Of a stretch of DNA of 64,000 nt, positions 62,548-64,000 are shown piece after piece (position 1 is the stretch's first letter; each line of letters begins with the position of its first letter). Origin of the DNA: Lysobacter changpingensis. GTDB lineage: Bacteria; Pseudomonadota; Gammaproteobacteria; Xanthomonadales; Xanthomonadaceae. The notes beneath the pieces were generated by a model, which searched no databases, was not told where the DNA came from, and was given only the letters and a program-made list of their open reading frames with translations. The position numbers and the translations under genes are program-made. The stretch covers positions 338,957-402,956 of the forward strand of contig NZ_JADWPE010000006.1 in the NCBI RefSeq assembly GCF_017308985.1, read 5' to 3'.

Positions 62548-63822
62548 ATGATCGTGATCGCATTGCGCGTTCACCATTCACCAGCGAGTCTCACTTTGCC
62601 GCCCCAGATTTCCGCCCCTGTCCAAGATGCCCTCGACCTGATCGGCCGCGGGGCCGAGGAGATCCTCAAACGCGAGGAACTCCAGGCCCGTCTCCAGCTG
62701 GGCCGCCCCTTGCGCATCAAGGCCGGTTTCGACCCCACCGCGCCCGACCTGCACCTCGGCCACACCGTGCTGCTCAACAAGATGCGGCAGTTCCAGGACC
62801 TGGGGCATCAGGTGATCTTCCTGATCGGCGACTTCACCGGAATGATCGGCGACCCGACCGGCAAGAACGTCACCCGCAAGCCGCTCACCCGCGAGGACGT
62901 GCTGGCCAACGCGCAGACCTATGCCGAGCAGGTGTTCAAGGTGCTGGACAAGGACCGCACCGAAGTGCGCTTCAACTCCGAGTGGTTCGGCCAGATGGGC
63001 GCGGCGGACATGATCAGGCTTGCCGCGCAGCACACCGTCGCACGCATGCTCGAACGCGACGACTTCGCCAAGCGCTATGCGGCGCAGCAGTCGATCGCGA
63101 TCCACGAATTCCTGTATCCGCTGGTGCAGGGCTACGACTCGGTCGCATTGAAGGCCGACGTCGAACTCGGCGGCACCGACCAGAAGTTCAATCTGCTGAT
63201 GGGCCGAGGCCTGCAGGAGCACTACGGCCAGCCGCCGCAGATCGTGCTGACGATGCCGTTGCTGGAAGGCTTGGACGGCGTCAACAAGATGTCCAAGTCG
63301 CTGGGCAACTACATCGGCATCAACGAGCCGGCGATCGACATCGTCACCAAGACGATGAAGATCGACGATGTGCTGATGTGGCGCTGGATCGACCTGTTGA
63401 GCTTCGACATCGGCATCGCAGAGGCGGCGCAGCTCAAACGCGACATCGCAGGCGGCCAGCTGAATCCCCGCGACCTGAAACTGCGCCTGGCGCGTGAGCT
63501 TGCGGCACGCTTCCAGGGCGAATCCGCCGCGGAGCAGGCCGTCGCGGGCTGGAATGCCGCCGTGCGTGGCGAGGGCGATACCGCGTCGCTGCCGATCAAC
63601 GACGTCGCCGTGCCGGCGGAAGGGCTGCGCATCGCTGCGTTGCTGACGGCGGTGGGCCTGACGCCCAGCAATTCCGAAGCGAACCGCAAGCTGAAGGAAC
63701 GCGCGGTGCGCATCGACGGCGAAGTCGTCGAGGACGCGCAGCGTGTGTTCGCGCCGGGCTTCGAAGGCGTGCTCGCGGTCGGCAAGCGCACGTTCGCGCG
63801 TATTCGCCTGGTCGCGGCGTGA
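62548..63822 (+). CDS. tyrS: Tyrosyl-tRNA synthetase
   Basis: 424 residues. The class I HIGH motif is [21 protein letters not shown] is [13 protein letters not shown], and the C-terminal 60 residues are an S4 RNA-binding domain ([20 protein letters not shown]). It is of the TyrRS type common in gammaproteobacteria with [20 protein letters not shown] in the Tyr-AMP pocket. It charges tRNA-Tyr. The start is uncertain: the ATG at 62548 has no clear ribosome-binding site, and a TTG at 62596 would give a product closer to the conserved start. The next gene should be the 16S rRNA gene, as in related genomes. Confidence 0.96.
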   Translation: MIVIALRVHHSPASLTLPPQISAPVQDALDLIGRGAEEILKREELQARLQLGRPLRIKAGFDPTAPDLHLGHTVLLNKMRQFQDLGHQVIFLIGDFTGMIGDPTGKNVTRKPLTREDVLANAQTYAEQVFKVLDKDRTEVRFNSEWFGQMGAADMIRLAAQHTVARMLERDDFAKRYAAQQSIAIHEFLYPLVQGYDSVALKADVELGGTDQKFNLLMGRGLQEHYGQPPQIVLTMPLLEGLDGVNKMSKSLGNYIGINEPAIDIVTKTMKIDDVLMWRWIDLLSFDIGIAEAAQLKRDIAGGQLNPRDLKLRLARELAARFQGESAAEQAVAGWNAAVRGEGDTASLPINDVAVPAEGLRIAALLTAVGLTPSNSEANRKLKERAVRIDGEVVEDAQRVFAPGFEGVLAVGKRTFARIRLVAA

Positions 63823-63880
63823 TGCTTCGGCGCGTGCGATCGCGCACGCGTTCATGCGTCACGCGTGGCGTTCGCGAAGG

Positions 63881-63935
63881 CCTAAAAAAATTTCTTCGAA
63901 GACCTCTTCCAATTCGTGTTGTGCGTGTGCACAAT
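63881..63935 (+). promoter_or_regulatory. Probable rRNA operon promoter
   Basis: Downstream of tyrS an A/T-rich tract (CCTAAAAAAATTTCTTCGAA, 63881-63900) looks like an UP element. It precedes TTCCAA (63907-63912) and CACAAT (63930-63935) at 17 bases, a plausible sigma-70 promoter. A GC-rich discriminator (GCGCGCCCCG) follows, as in stringently controlled rRNA promoters. In Xanthomonadaceae tyrS is commonly followed by an rRNA operon. The rRNA itself is outside the window. Confidence 0.55.
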
Positions 63936-64000
63936 GCGCGCCCCGCCGAGGTGAATCACTGACGCGGGGCGCGGTTGAAGCGGCGGATTTCGAGGGGCGG

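Overview
The window is chromosomal DNA from a GC-rich gammaproteobacterium of the Xanthomonadaceae, most likely Lysobacter or a close relative. This is inferred from gene content and order: ubiJ-ubiB, a CysB-like LysR gene divergent from aceB-aceA, ubiK-comM beside a P-II gene, radC-coaBC-dut-algC, anmK-M23 peptidase-tyrS running into an rRNA-type promoter, plus short GC-rich interspersed palindromes typical of the group. No database search was possible.

Layout. 1-10.3 kb: housekeeping genes (OleD-like reductase, ubiquinone factors UbiJ and UbiB, an RluA-family pseudouridine synthase, ArfB, an acyltransferase) and the glyoxylate shunt (aceB, aceA) with its divergent LysR-type gene. 10.5-16.8 kb: an apparent RiPP locus. 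A cNMP-binding/GGDEF protein and a membrane class III cyclase with TPR-like repeats are followed by three NHLP-like precursor peptides on the other strand and a SagB-like dehydrogenase; this matches the 'putative peptide modification system' set known from Xanthomonadaceae genomes, whose product and function are not established. 17-18 kb: two related small secreted proteins.

18.74-39.88 kb: a genomic island of about 21 kb inside comM. It has visibly lower GC and different codon use. Its left end is a five-gene overlapping operon of three different tyrosine recombinases, a TnpC/DUF6262-like protein and an HTH protein. Cargo: a two-gene operon for secreted proteins (one large and cysteine-rich), a small six-cysteine secreted protein, a 1630-residue secreted Rhs protein, a small zinc-ribbon membrane protein, and toward the right end much debris: a kinase N-lobe, two pieces of a serine recombinase, an HUH-like protein, a truncated SAVED protein, a frameshifted CD-NTase (both CBASS parts) and an intact zinc-ribbon protein of unknown role. 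The two comM pieces do not add up to a whole gene: roughly 85-90 codons including the Walker A and B motifs are missing, so comM is destroyed and at least one island boundary is a deletion endpoint.

40.5-64 kb: core genes again: ubiK, P-II, a RIO/Kdo-kinase-like protein, polyamine synthesis (speA, speE), a beta-hydroxyacid dehydrogenase, a SPOR protein, argS, radC, CoA synthesis with coaC and coaB as two overlapping ORFs rather than one fused coaBC, dut, an AlgC with a membrane-anchored N-terminal extension, pyrE, an exonuclease III, ampG and anmK (cell-wall recycling), an M23 endopeptidase and tyrS. The window ends just past a likely rRNA operon promoter.
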